Below, piece by piece: positions 33,487 to 44,206 of a DNA stretch of 64,000 nt (position 1 is its first letter; every line of letters starts with the position of its first letter). This DNA comes from Turnera subulata (taxonomy: Eukaryota > Streptophyta > Magnoliopsida > Malpighiales > Passifloraceae). The stretch covers positions 1-64,000 of the forward strand of contig JAKUCV010006120.1 of assembly GCA_028386065.3 (NCBI GenBank), in the 5' to 3' direction. The notes under the pieces are model-generated. The model saw only the letters and a list, made by a program, of their open reading frames with translations, made no database searches and had not been told where the DNA came from. Both the position numbers and the translations under genes were made by a program.

Positions 33487-33864
33487 CTATTGAGATACAT
33501 GCTTCTCTAAGTCTTTTACAAGCTTGTGTACGTTCTTCATGTGAGGGAAGAGCTCCGCACACGCCAGTTCGATTTGCGCCACCGCCGAGCTGATCTTCTT
33601 CAGTGAGACGTTCAACTGCGTCAGCGTCTGCTGTGGGGTGCTGCTTTCAGCAGTAGCCTTGCCTTTCCTATCCTCAGCTTCTTTGGGAGCACGCTTCTTC
33701 TGGCATCTTCGAGAGACCACCATGTGTTCTTTCAGGTCGACGATGTTCGTCTTGAAGCGTTTCTTCGGAGGTTCATCATCAGAGCTTGTCGGGAAGGCAG
33801 TGCTACCAATGTAGCTGTTGTTCTCGAAGTCAGAGGTTGTTCTTGATCTCAGTGGAGAGTCCAT
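33487..33864 (-). CDS. Antisense ORF1 of element B, 125 aa, intact
   Basis: It is the same length as ORF1 of element A and similar along its whole length. It starts MDSPLRSRTTSDFENNSYIG and has the basic PPKKRFKTN cluster and a C-terminal helix-like part ending KLVKDLEKHVSQ. The second basic stretch has changed (RRCQKKRAPKE here), keeping its charge. The function is unknown. ORF1 lies upstream of ORF2 on the same strand, about 0.8 kb apart, and each has its own TATA box, so they look like two small genes rather than one transcript. Confidence 0.65.
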   Translation of the reverse strand: MDSPLRSRTTSDFENNSYIGSTAFPTSSDDEPPKKRFKTNIVDLKEHMVVSRRCQKKRAPKEAEDRKGKATAESSTPQQTLTQLNVSLKKISSAVAQIELACAELFPHMKNVHKLVKDLEKHVSQ

Positions 33865-33898
33865 GACTATGTGTGAGTATGCCAGTCATGAGGTTTGG

Positions 33899-33906
33899 TT
33901 TTTATA
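33899..33906 (-). promoter_or_regulatory. TATA box for antisense ORF1 (element B)
   Basis: On minus, CTCTATAAAAACC about 35-42 bp upstream of the ATG at 33864. Confidence 0.5.
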
Positions 33907-35745
33907 GAGGACGAGATGTCGCTTAAGGGTATAAGCGGTATCTCGGGTTGAGGTTGGACACCTGGCAGAGTGTGCCAGAAGCTTATCGTGGTAGGACCCA
34001 CGGATAAGACGGAATTTCGGGGACAAAATTCTTTTTAAGGTGGGTAGACTGTAACAACCCGGGTAAAATTTTTGATTTTTACCGGGGCTGTAAAAGTCTT
34101 TTTACCGTGATTTACTGTTGAATTAATCTTGGGTAATTAATTCAAAGTAAATCGGGACTCGTTTTTTCGAAACCGAGAGTTTTCCCGCGCTTGTAATTTT
34201 TCCGTGGATTTTTCGGGCCTAAGTTGGTATTTTTCGGGTCCCCGGATTTTCGGAAAAAAATCACACCGGAAAATAACTAAGGGGGTGTCAGTTATTTTCT
34301 GGTCCGGTCGGGACACGACTGCGTGATTGAGTCACGCAGCCGCTCCTTTCCTATTTCACCTGTGATCCTCTTTATCTTCTTCTCCCGTGACTCTGCCTTT
34401 TCCTTCTTTTTCCTGCACCACCTCTTCATTTTCACTTTACCTACAACAACCTCACTGCAATTCCCGTAACCACCTACCTGCAACTAAACTGATTATAGCA
34501 AAAAAAAACAACAACAACAACCCAAAAACAACCCTGCACGCTGCCGTTTCCCCTCTCCCCTTCTTCTTCTTTTCTTTTTTTTTTTCCTCTGCCGCCATCA
34601 CCACCTTGAGCCACCAGCAGAAACACCACCGCTACCAGCTCGTCACCACCACACGAGCCAACACCACCATCGCTCCTCCTCCTCTCTCGCGCGAGGTCGC
34701 GCCGCCAGAAGCTTCCCTCTGTCTCCTCCCGTCGCGCTCCTCTACCCGACAACACACCCGACGAGCCGCCGATCTGCTACAACCGACGAACGCCATCAGC
34801 CGACGCCGACTCCTCCCATTGACTGCTCTGTCGCCTCGCCACCGTCGTCCCGCCGTTTTGCTGCTCGCCGTTGCGTCGTCGCCGTCACAGACCCGGAACA
34901 AGGGTGAGTGACCCGTCTTTACAACCGGGTTACGGCTTTGGGTCGGGTTCACCCGAGTAGTGAGAGGTGGATCTTGGGTTGGGCGCTGGGCTTGGGCTAG
35001 GCGGGCCTGTGCAACGGGCCTGCTGCCTTGGCTGGGCCTTGCGCCTGGATCCTTGGTTGGGCTGGTTGTGGTATGGGGCTGGGCTTGACTGTTTGGCCCA
35101 GTCCGTTTTAAAAAAAATAAAAAATAATAATAATAATAAAACTGGGAATATATATATATATATATATATGTATATATGATAACAAATAAATATATATGTA
35201 ATATGGATTGGATATTTTCTGGGAAAAATGAGTACATGGAGTATGTGGTTTATTTTGTGAAAATAAAAAAAAAAGGTAATCATCATGTTTTATTATTTTC
35301 AAAAACTAAGGTAGTTAAAATAAGAATTATAACCTTTACAAATTACTAAATAATGACTGCATTAGAAAATAATAAATATACTATAAATATTTTGGGAGTA
35401 TAAGAATTCGCTATATTTTCAAGGAATTACGTTATAGTAGCTATATTTTTGGAGAAGTATAATTATTTTATTTAAATAATTTTGGAAATATAAATGTAGA
35501 TATGTATCTTTACAAAATATTTATAATGATTATAAATTTTGGAAAATGATAAATAACTTCATAAAAATATTTTGGAAAGAATTAAAGTATTAAATACTGA
35601 GGTAATATTCGGATATACGTACGGAATAATATTTTCGATAAAAGATGATAATAAAGGATATGAGCCGGGATGGGTTATTTCGCAGTATTGGCATCATGAC
35701 ATACTTTTATGTGCATCTTATGTGAGCATGTTGTTTTCTATATAG

Positions 35746-35821
35746 GTTATGATATCGGGCAGTTTCCCGAGGAGCCGGCTTTGGACCGGTCATTATTTAC
35801 AGAGTTGAGCAATCGGCCAAG
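35746..35821 (+). other. 76-nt exon-like block in LTR B2
   Basis: Same borders and sequence as 30198-30273. Confidence 0.45.
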
Positions 35822-36544
35822 GTGAGGATGTATAAGCCTTGATATGTGCCTGTAATACCATGTGTGTTTGTTCTTAGATTAAATTGTTGTTATGGTTATT
35901 GTTGTTGTTGTTGGTTTGTGATATCGGTTCTGTGAACATTGTGTTGTGATTGACGTTGACCTGTTAATTGTGAATGTTTGGTGTTAAGATATGTTGACGG
36001 TTTAATCTGTGGGATAACCTTTGGTAATAGTAAGTTGAACAACCTGTGAAATTGAATATTGGAAATTGTGATGGTATATATATTATTGTTGGATATTTGA
36101 TGATACGGATTTATTGATGTAGTTTCTGTTTGTGATTCTTGATATTGCTCTGCTTGATTGAACTGCCATGTTGACTGTTAATGGTTTCTTAGATACTGTG
36201 CTGCGTTTGATGTTGGATTGTGAATGATTGATGCTATGAAACTATTGATGGATTGGTCTGTCGTATAATTTGAGTTAATAGGAAGTTGAGTAATTGTTTG
36301 ACTGATTTGGATATTGTGTTTGATGTCGATAGACTGTGTTGTGACTAGTTTGTCAGAATAAACTGTGACATGGATAATTGGGAAAAAGGAAATGGAAATT
36401 GGAAGTTGATTTGAGATTTGGTTTTTGGATGATGATGACATAATTATCACGTGGTAAGTAGAGGTACGACCGGATGGTTTGAGACTGTTTTGTGGTGGCC
36501 ATGATCTGGGTTACTTGTGATGGGCATGTTGATGCCGATTTGAT

Positions 36545-36827
36545 TGGGATGTTGATCCCTGAGATTGTGATTGGGATGTTGATCCCGAATTTGTGATTGG
36601 GATGTTGATCCCTGAGATTATGATTGGGATGTTGATCCCAGATTTGTGATTGGGATGTTGATCCCTGAGATTATGATTGGGATGTTGATCCCGGATTTGT
36701 GATTGGGATGTTGATCCCTGAGATTGTGATTGGGATGTTGATCCCTGAGATTGTGATTGGGATGTTGATCCCTGAGATTGTGACTGGGATGTTGATCCCT
36801 GAGATTTGATATTGGGATGTTGATCCC
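36545..36827 (+). repeat. Eleven-unit GGGATGTTGATCCC array
   Basis: All eleven palindromes are intact. The linkers alternate between TGAGATT and GAATTT, AGATTT or GGATTT types in the first half, which suggests expansion of a two-unit block. Confidence 0.75.
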
Positions 36828-37063
36828 GGGTTCTTTTTGATCTGGCACCATAAACAGGTTGATAGCCTGGCACGACCTTAGCTTATCCGTACCGGGGTCG
36901 GAAAGATAAAATTGGAATAATAATAAAATCCTTGGTACGTTGGGTCGAGTCCTTGAGTTTGGTCTGTTTTGTACGGTATTGACTTTGGTATGGTTGTGAA
37001 TAATGTCTGTATTTCTTCTTTGAAGTATTATGGTTGCCTGCATATCTCTGTTTATCCTTGGTT

Positions 37064-37112
37064 GGTGAGCACTTCGGACTCACCCCTCACCTGCGGGCTT
37101 TCATCCCGTAGG
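37064..37112 (+). repeat. Paired hairpins in LTR B2
   Basis: Identical to those at 31357-31405. Confidence 0.55.
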
Positions 37113-37747
37113 ATGGGTTATTTGTGGTACAGGGTTGGTGCATTTCAGACAGGCTGCGGCGTTATCCCTTGGACAGGGCTCGGATCCATAGTTTGCATCT
37201 ATGTCGCATACAGTGTCTAGTGAGTTGTTAAGTCTTCCGCTGTGCATTTTATTGATATTATTAGGCCATTGGGCCGGTTTTGTTATTTATGATGTTTATT
37301 ATTTTGGGCTGTTGAGCCCGTGTTCCTGTTGTATACACTGTATGCTGGGCTTTGTCTGGTTGGGTTGTCACAGTTCCGGCACGTGTTTACTGTGTACGGT
37401 AAATACGGGTCGGGGCGTTTCACCGGGTAAAATTTTTTATTTTTACCGGGACTGTAAAAGTCTTTTTGCCGTGATTTACTGTTGAATTAATCTTGGGTAA
37501 TTAATTCAAGGTAAATCGGGAGTCATTTTTCGAAACCGAGAGTTTTCCCGCGCTCGTGATTTTTCCGTGGATTTTTCGGGCCTAAGTTGGTATTTTTCGG
37601 GTTTCGAAATTTCTCGGAAAATCACACCGGAAAATAACCAAGGGGGTATCAGTTATTTTCTGGTCCGGACTGGACTCGCTCCAGATTATTACATTATTGA
37701 GCTCACATGTCTAATAGTAAACAAAAAACAGTTTAAAAGCAGAATCG

Positions 37748-38038
37748 GTGAAGAGGCAGAGGAGAAGAGAAGAAGAGAAGGAAAAAAAGAGAAAGAAAAA
37801 AAAAAGAGAGAGAAGAAGAAAAGAGAAAAAAGGAGAGGGAAAAAAAAAGAGAAGAAAAAAAAAAGAAGAAAAATCAGGAAAAAAAGAAGTGGAAATGGAA
37901 AAAAAAAAGAGCCAATCAGAAAATAGAAAAAGAAAAGAAAATGAGAGAAAAAGAAAAAAAAAGAAAAGAAAAGAAAAGAAAAATTGGAAAAATAGGAAAA
38001 AGGGAAGAAAATAGAAAAAAAGAAGGAAAAAAAGGAAA
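37748..38038 (+). repeat. About 290-nt homopurine tract
   Basis: Almost only A and G (GAAGAGAAGGAAAAAAAGAG-like). Same position and strand, relative to the LTR, as the tract in element A. Its long Lys/Glu/Arg ORFs are compositional. Confidence 0.7.
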
Positions 38039-38453
38039 CCGGAGGAACAGTCCGTCACCCCGGTTACTGTGCACGCCGTGGAGCTCCGGGCCGTGTCTCG
38101 TCACACCGCCGCCACCAGCCCCTTCGCCACGCCGTCGCCGACTGAACGCCGTCACCCCCGCTCGGTTACGCCGCCGGACGCGCACTGCAGCGCCGTTGAC
38201 CCGCTGTGCAACCCGCGGATCTCCTTCTCCGCGCCGCTGACGACGACACCGGCGACGCCGCGCCTCTTTTCCGCCGCTCCAAGCCGCCCGTTGCCGCTGC
38301 TGTGCTCGCCTTTCCTTCCCTCGCGCTGTCGTCGCGCCGCCGCCCCTGTACCCGCTAGGTGAGTCGGGTTTTACCCGTTTCCTTGGCCGGGTCGCGCCTG
38401 GGTTGGGTTGCAATCCGGATTTCTTTTTCTTTTTTAGAAAAAAACTAATGATA

Positions 38454-38484
<31 letters not shown>

Positions 38485-39252
38485 CTGCTAATTAATTTCT
38501 AGAAAAAAATGGTAAATATTACTTTAGAAAATTATATGTAATATTCTGGGTTAGGGTTTAGAAAAATATATATACTTTGATTCTTCAAATTGAGATAATT
38601 ATGTTTTGTTTGAAAATTATTATTATGGTTAGTTTGAAAAATATATATATACCTTGAAAATATTTTCTAGAAATTATAATTATATGTTATTATTTCTCTG
38701 GAATACAGTATGTATATGTTATTATTCTTGGAAAATATATATAGGTATATTTCTGAAATATATATATTTATGTTGAATTATAATTGTTGGGAAATATTTT
38801 GTCTTAGGAAATAAAAATGTATATATATTAAATTGTATTTATTTTCAGAGAAGGTTTTTATGATTATATATATTCTGGGAAATAACATATAGCATAAGAT
38901 TAATATATATATATATATATAATTTTGGTAAATGACAATATTTGGTAATTATATTATGATAAATAGTTTTATTAAAAAATGTAATATTTTAGAAAATATA
39001 AATATACATATGTTATCTTTTTCAGAAAATTCTGGTGAATATATTTTGGGAAGTATAATTAATTTATGAAAATATTTCTAATAGTTTTAATTAAAGTATG
39101 GTACCGAAATTATATTCGGATATACGTACGGTAAAATATTTTCGGTAAATGGAAATAATAAAGGATAAGAACCGGGATGGGTTATTACGCAGTTTGGCAT
39201 CATAGTATACCGATTATGTGCATTTATGTGTATATGTTGTTTTGTTGGATAG

Positions 39253-39328
39253 GTTTGGATATCAGGCAGTTTCCCGAGGAGCCGGCGTCGGACCGGTCAT
39301 TGTCTCCGGAGTTGAGTAATCGGCCAAG
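39253..39328 (+). other. 76-nt exon-like block in the third LTR
   Basis: Preceded by GTTGGATAG, followed by GTGAGGATGG. The open frame reads LDIRQFPEEPASDRS. Confidence 0.45.
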
Positions 39329-39425
39329 GTGAGGATGGATTTCCTTCAATATGTGTCTGTATTACTCGGTTATTGTGCTTGATGTTTATTGCACTGTTGA
39401 TGATTGCTTTTGTTGTGATTGATGT

Positions 39426-39803
39426 CGGGATGTTTATCCTAGTATTTTGATTTGGTTTTTGGGATGTTTATCCCCGTGTTGATTTTCTGTGTCTTTTGGT
39501 TCAAAGTATAAAATGGATTAATAATGAATTGTGACAAGGATGTCGATCCTTGGATTTGGATAGGGATGTCTATCCCGGTATTTTGGTTAGGGATGTCGAT
39601 CTCTGTGATTTGATTTTGACGACGATAATATAATTGTCACGTGGTAAGTAGTGGTACGACTCGATGGTTTAAGACTGTTTCGTGGTGGCCGTGACCTGGG
39701 TTCTTGTGATAAGCATGTCTATGCTTGGGATGTCTATCCCGTGATTATTTTTGGGATGTCTATCCCTGGGTTCGTATTTTTTTGGGATGTCGATCCCTGG
39801 GTT
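39426..39803 (+). repeat. Dispersed GGGAT-N4-ATCCC units in the third LTR
   Basis: Units such as GGGATGTCTATCCC (three times) and GGGATGTCGATCCC, spaced irregularly. Other units are imperfect. Confidence 0.5.
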
Positions 39804-39998
39804 CTCTGGATTTGGTCTGGCACCCGGAACATGTTGATAACCAGGTCTGACTTCTAGCTTATCCGTGACGGGGCCCGGAAAGATAAAATTGGAAATTGAT
39901 TTTATTTGAGTCTTTTTGGTCTTGTCTTTTGGTTTGGCGGTTATTACTGTTTTGGACTTGAGTATTTATAGTTGCATATTGATTGTCTTTCCTTCGTC

Positions 39999-40046
39999 GG
40001 TGAGCACTTCGGACTCACCCCTCACCTGCGGGCTTTCATCCCGTAG
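39999..40046 (+). repeat. Paired hairpins in the third LTR
   Basis: The same two stems as in the A and B LTRs. Confidence 0.5.
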
Positions 40047-40429
40047 GATGAGTTATTTTTGGTACAGGTTTGGTGCATTCCAGACAGGCTGCAGCGTTAT
40101 CCCTTGGACAGGACTTGGATCCATAGTTTGCATCTATGTCGCATACAGTGTTTATGTGAGTTATTAAGTCTCCCGCTGTGCATTGTTTACTATTGTTGGG
40201 CCATTGGGCCAGTTATGATGATTATTGCTGTTTTTATTTTGGGCTGTTAAGCCCGTGTTCCTATTGTATACACTGTATGCTGGGCTTGTTTTGGTTGGGT
40301 CGTCACAGTTCCGGCACGTGTTTACTGTGTACGGTAAATACGGGTCAGGGCGTTTCAATATTTCTATTTTTTATTTAGAGATATTTTTTGCTATGAATTT
40401 AAAGTTTGAGGGGCTAAAATATAAATAAT

Positions 40430-40886
40430 TCCATTAAAATATTTAGGTTTCTTTCTTAAAAATAAAAAATAATATATTTTTATTTTTTGTTGAGGAAATT
40501 TTTTTTCTTTAAATTTAATGTTTGAGGGACTAACACGTAACTTTTTCCATTTAAAAAGTTAGATTTAACAGAAGGACTTGACAAAAATTAGGTTTACGAC
40601 TTGTTTGTTGTAACCAATAATGGAATAGGACTCAGATGTAGGTTTTTAAAGGTATAGGACTTAGTTGCAAAAAATAAAAAGATTTTGGGCTTAAAAAAAT
40701 AATTAACCCCTTCAATTTTGACCCCTGCAACTAAATTGACCCAATTTTGAAAACTGATGTATTAAATTGACTCAATTATGAAAACTCATATATTAAATTG
40801 ACCCAATTATAAATTCATGTATGAAATTGACTAAAATATACAAATTGATGTATAAAATTGAGTATTATGCCTTATTAAGGGTAATT
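40430..40886 (-). repeat. Right inverted repeat of the foldback element
   Basis: Reverse complement of 27461-27895, with the same landmark words in reverse order (TTGAGGGACTAACACG, GGACTTAGTTGCAA, TAAATTGACCCAATT, GTATTATGCC). The target duplication could not be fixed. Confidence 0.65.
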
Positions 40887-41300
40887 TAATCTTTCAATTC
40901 TGGGGAGGTTCATGCTTTTATTTATAGTATATAGATATAGATAATTCTATTTGTCTTAATCTTAATATTTTCACTCTTTACTTAATATCCAGATTTTTTT
41001 CTATAAATTAATTTTATTTATTTATTTTTATCCTCCCACTTTTAACTATAAATGTCCCCTCATTTCTTCGCATTTCTACCTTAACATCACACCATAAATT
41101 TCTTCTCTCTTCCTATTCCTCCTACACACCTCTTCTCAAGTTTTCTCCATATTAGTTTAATTTATTTTCTATATATCAATATTATCAAAAGTTTATTAAT
41201 ACCATCTATTATTATTATCAATCAACCGTGTATTCCTTCCATCCTCAAATGTATAACAATCTCCAAAAACTCCGTGTCCCAAAAATAAGAATTTCTAAAG
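40887..41300. other. Intergenic spacer
   Basis: AT- and CT-rich with no gene seen. It ends with TAAAG, the target duplication of element C. Confidence 0.5.
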
Positions 41301-41511
41301 TGTTATAAAACTAGTGTTTAAATCAGTGATGAGTAACAGAAAGAATGAAGAGGAAGAGGTAGAAGAATGGCAGTGAGGGAAGAAGAGACGTTCCCATGGT
41401 ATTTTTCATTCATAGGCCAATATATAGAGATACAATATATTGAAGATAGAGGTAATGGGTTGGTGGAACTTTGTCCACTAATGACATCCAAAAAATCACG
41501 TTTTTATAACA
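41301..41511 (-). repeat. 3' LTR of element C
   Basis: TGTTATAAAACTAGTG to CGTTTTTATAACA. The ends are themselves inverted (TGTTATAAAA / TTTTATAACA). Confidence 0.85.
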
Positions 41512-41519
41512 CTCCCCCT

Positions 41520-43900
41520 TGGATGTCATTGTGTGTTGTGCAGAATACGCTTTAGGGAAAAACTGCCTCATTAAAAACCTTACCAAGAAAAACCCAGTGG
41601 GATAAAAACTTGGTGAAGGGAAAAAGAGTGCAGTGCGTATTCTACTCCCCCTCATTTTCGCCTCTTTTGATTTCTTGATGTCGTTGCACGCCAATCGTCT
41701 TTGTCAACTCCTGGTGATGTGTGTTTTGTCCGATCACTTTTGATACATCATTACTTTACTGGACAGTGTATGCGGCATCATCTACATAGTTTGTTGTTGG
41801 AGCATCTGCCTTGCTATCATCTTGAGCATGTAGCATCTTCGAATGTAGTCGGGCACGGTCTCGACTAGCTCTGTGTATAATGATAATTTCTGCATCATTG
41901 GTAGTGTTTTGTGCTTCACATGATACTTCTGGTATCTGCAAGACAAACTATATTTTCTTTGGGTTGTAGTGTCATATCTTATTGTGTCCCAAAGATAAAA
42001 GCATAGCCATATCTCGCCAATAGGCTTATGGCAGAAGCTACGGGCTTCGTGTTACAAGCACTTTAATATGGTACTCCGGGACCAATAAGTGCAAATTCGG
42101 TTTAAACCATATAAAATCGATTCAGCTTGGTATTATATATTCCCGGGAATTAGTGGATCCATAGAAAATAGGCTGTAACCGCATCCATTGGATGCACTTC
42201 TAATATATTGCCAGACTTATCATATAATTGCATCCACCACAGGGGAGTATATCTCCTCATAATTAGTACCGGGTCGTTGGGTAAAAGTTGTGCTACAAAC
42301 CGTGCTTTTATATCTCACTTTATTTAATTTTCCTCATTTTTTTTCCGCACAAAATACCCATTTGTAATCGACCGGTTTTACACCATCAGGTGTTGGGACT
42401 ATCGGCCCAAAATTTCTTGCTTCATATGCGAGTCCAACACAGCCTTTAATCATGTTTCTCTATTTTGGACAATCATATTGCGCCTATATTCGCCAATGTA
42501 GGTTCATGATCCTCATTTTATTTAGCGCTATAAATAAAACAAGTATTCCATCGACGGTTATTTCCACGTCGGTTCCATCTTGTTCCTGACACTGTAATTG
42601 AGATCTCATCATTTTTCATTTATTTCAGGTACCTGAGTTACTTCTGGAACTTTATCAATTGTGTCATGGACCTCTTCTGGAGGATTTTTCTCTTCTTGAG
42701 GACATTTAATTCGGACCTCTACTAGAGGCTTTATTTCCTCATTGGGGCCATCTTATATTTTTGCTCCTTTTTCTCTATCGAGAATTTTTGTTTTCTTATG
42801 GAACCGAGCATACTCTACGCTTCTGGCGTAATTTAGATTCATTTGCATATTTTGGAGAACAGGAGCATTTGCAGCTGGTACTTGGTCACATTTTTCAAAT
42901 AAATATGTCTGGCAAATGACTTACTAATCTTTTGCAAATGAATCATCTTTTGAACTTCAGGTTCATACTAATTTATTCGAGGATCAAAACTAGATATTGA
43001 TAAATCATTTCAATAATCTCTTGATCCAGCTGCTTATTTTCTCCCCTTGATGTTGGGTAAAAACATCAATTAATAAGCAAATCTTACAATAAATAAATCT
43101 CTAATCTCCTGTCATAGGTTTCAATTACTTTTGTAATTTATGGGACCCAACGTAGATTCTCAATCTTCTTTAAAGGACCAATTTCACAATCCTGTGGTGG
43201 AGCATTATATATTGAATAACCGATGGTCCGAAGATGGGAGATACTAAGTATGTGACCATAAATCAATTAAATGGGGAGATCTTATCATGTTGGCTTGATG
43301 CACTCAAGTGTTGCTGCATATAAAATACCATTTTCTCAAACAATAATATTTCATCAATGGTCTTGTAATCAATTGTCAATATGGCCCAGAGCTCTTTGGG
43401 TTTATTTCCAATGATATACATTCTCCATTGAAGAAACATACCAGCATTATCTAGACATATAGTCTAATAACATAAGTAGGGACATATACCGCAAGTGGCT
43501 TAATTAGTGCACACAATGCCAACTTGCGTCACATAATAGACCATCTAGTCGATGCATCGTAAAAATTACCTAGATGGTTAACACCGCGGATTTATCAGTC
43601 CGCGTTTATGTCCCTGAACTATTCTCAAACTTGCTGGTGATACTAGGCCATTCTCATCTTAGGAAGGCCGTATAATAACTTTCGCAGCAAACAAACTCAT
43701 AGAAATTCGTTGATTGTAAAACTTCTGGTTTTTCAATAATGATCCAATAAATTTCGTGCATCATTATTAATCCGGGATGGCCCATCTGGTCATGCCAAGC
43801 AATAAATCCATGACCCAACTTCAAGTTGGTGCCAGCTTCAGGCTGCGCAAGCTGTGTATCTAAACACTTAAAATTGCTGGCTCTAGGCTAGTGCATTCCA
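41520..43900 (-). pseudogene. Decayed copia pol in element C
   Basis: On minus, recognisable scraps in order: a GAG-pre-integrase-like piece (GFIAWHDQMGHPGLIMM, about 43750-43800); then, after a degraded integrase, VKPVDYKWVFCA (about 42350-42390); then FTQRPGTNYEEIYSPVVDA (about 42215-42300), the start of the copia reverse transcriptase. The frame is full of stops and shifts and no long ORF survives. The order matches Ty1/copia, with integrase before reverse transcriptase. Confidence 0.65.
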
Positions 43901-44138
43901 GCTTCTGGCTGGATATATTAAGTTTCAATTACTCAACTACTAGCTTCAGGCTGCAATACATGTGTCAATATTAGGCTTATTCCTGCCACTCATGTCGGAA
44001 AAGATCAGAATTATTGAGCAGACTTTTCCAAAAGCAACTTTGGAGTTTTGTGAAACCAAAAAATCTTCAGGATCTTTTTGGAGATAAGTGAAAGAGTCCA
44101 CATATGAAATACTGACACCTGGCTGTCTAAGCTCAGGC

Positions 44139-44146
44139 TATAAGAA
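44139..44146 (+). promoter_or_regulatory. TATA-like box for antisense ORF2 (element C)
   Basis: GGCTATAAGAAGGGG, 68 bp before the ATG. Element D has GGCTATAAAATGAGG at the same place. Confidence 0.5.
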
Positions 44147-44206
44147 GGGGAGGCGGTTGAGACAGGAAGATGCAGAAAACTCAGAAAAATCAACAAGACA
44201 AGAAAA

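Larger units (their letters stand above)
34050..37422 (+). repeat. 3' LTR of element B (3373 bp)
   Basis: TGTAACAACCCGGGT to GTCGGGGCGTTTCA. Nearly identical to the LTR at 28524. The longer size comes mainly from eleven instead of five GGGATGTTGATCCC units. GTGAGT donor-like site at 34904, 76-nt block at 35746-35821, hairpins at 37064-37112. Confidence 0.85.
28524..40357 (+). mobile_element. Three-LTR composite retrotransposon block (element B plus extra LTR)
   Basis: LTR 28524-31715, internal 31716-34049, LTR 34050-37422 and a further LTR 37423-40357 lie in tandem. The outer ends are flanked by the same 5 bp, ATATT (28519-28523 and 40358-40362); the junction after 37422 reads CCGGG instead. 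The third LTR lacks its first 8-9 bases and belongs to the A-like subfamily (polypurine tract, GGGATGTCTATCCC units), while the first two are nearly identical to each other. The element is plus-oriented: the internal region starts with a TGGTAGCGGAGCGG primer-site-like sequence and ends with AAGGTGGGTAGAC. No gag or pol is present. Confidence 0.7.
37423..40357 (+). repeat. Third LTR, A-like subfamily, lacking its first 8-9 bases
   Basis: It begins CCGGGTAAAATTTT directly after the CA of the previous LTR and ends GTCAGGGCGTTTCA. It differs from B LTRs in having a homopurine tract (37748-38038) and GGGATGTCTATCCC-type units (39426-39803), both like element A. GTGAGT donor-like site at 38359, 76-nt block at 39253-39328, hairpins at 39999-40046. 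Confidence 0.75.

Noticed and set aside
36511..37043. ORFs with repeated GSTSQSQSQ or DQHPNHNLR units
   Set aside because: Translations of the GGGATGTTGATCCC array, with copy number differing between LTRs; not a conserved protein.
37567..38413. Lys/Glu/Arg-rich and Phe/Leu-rich ORFs on both strands
   Set aside because: Direct products of the homopurine tract in the third LTR; composition only.
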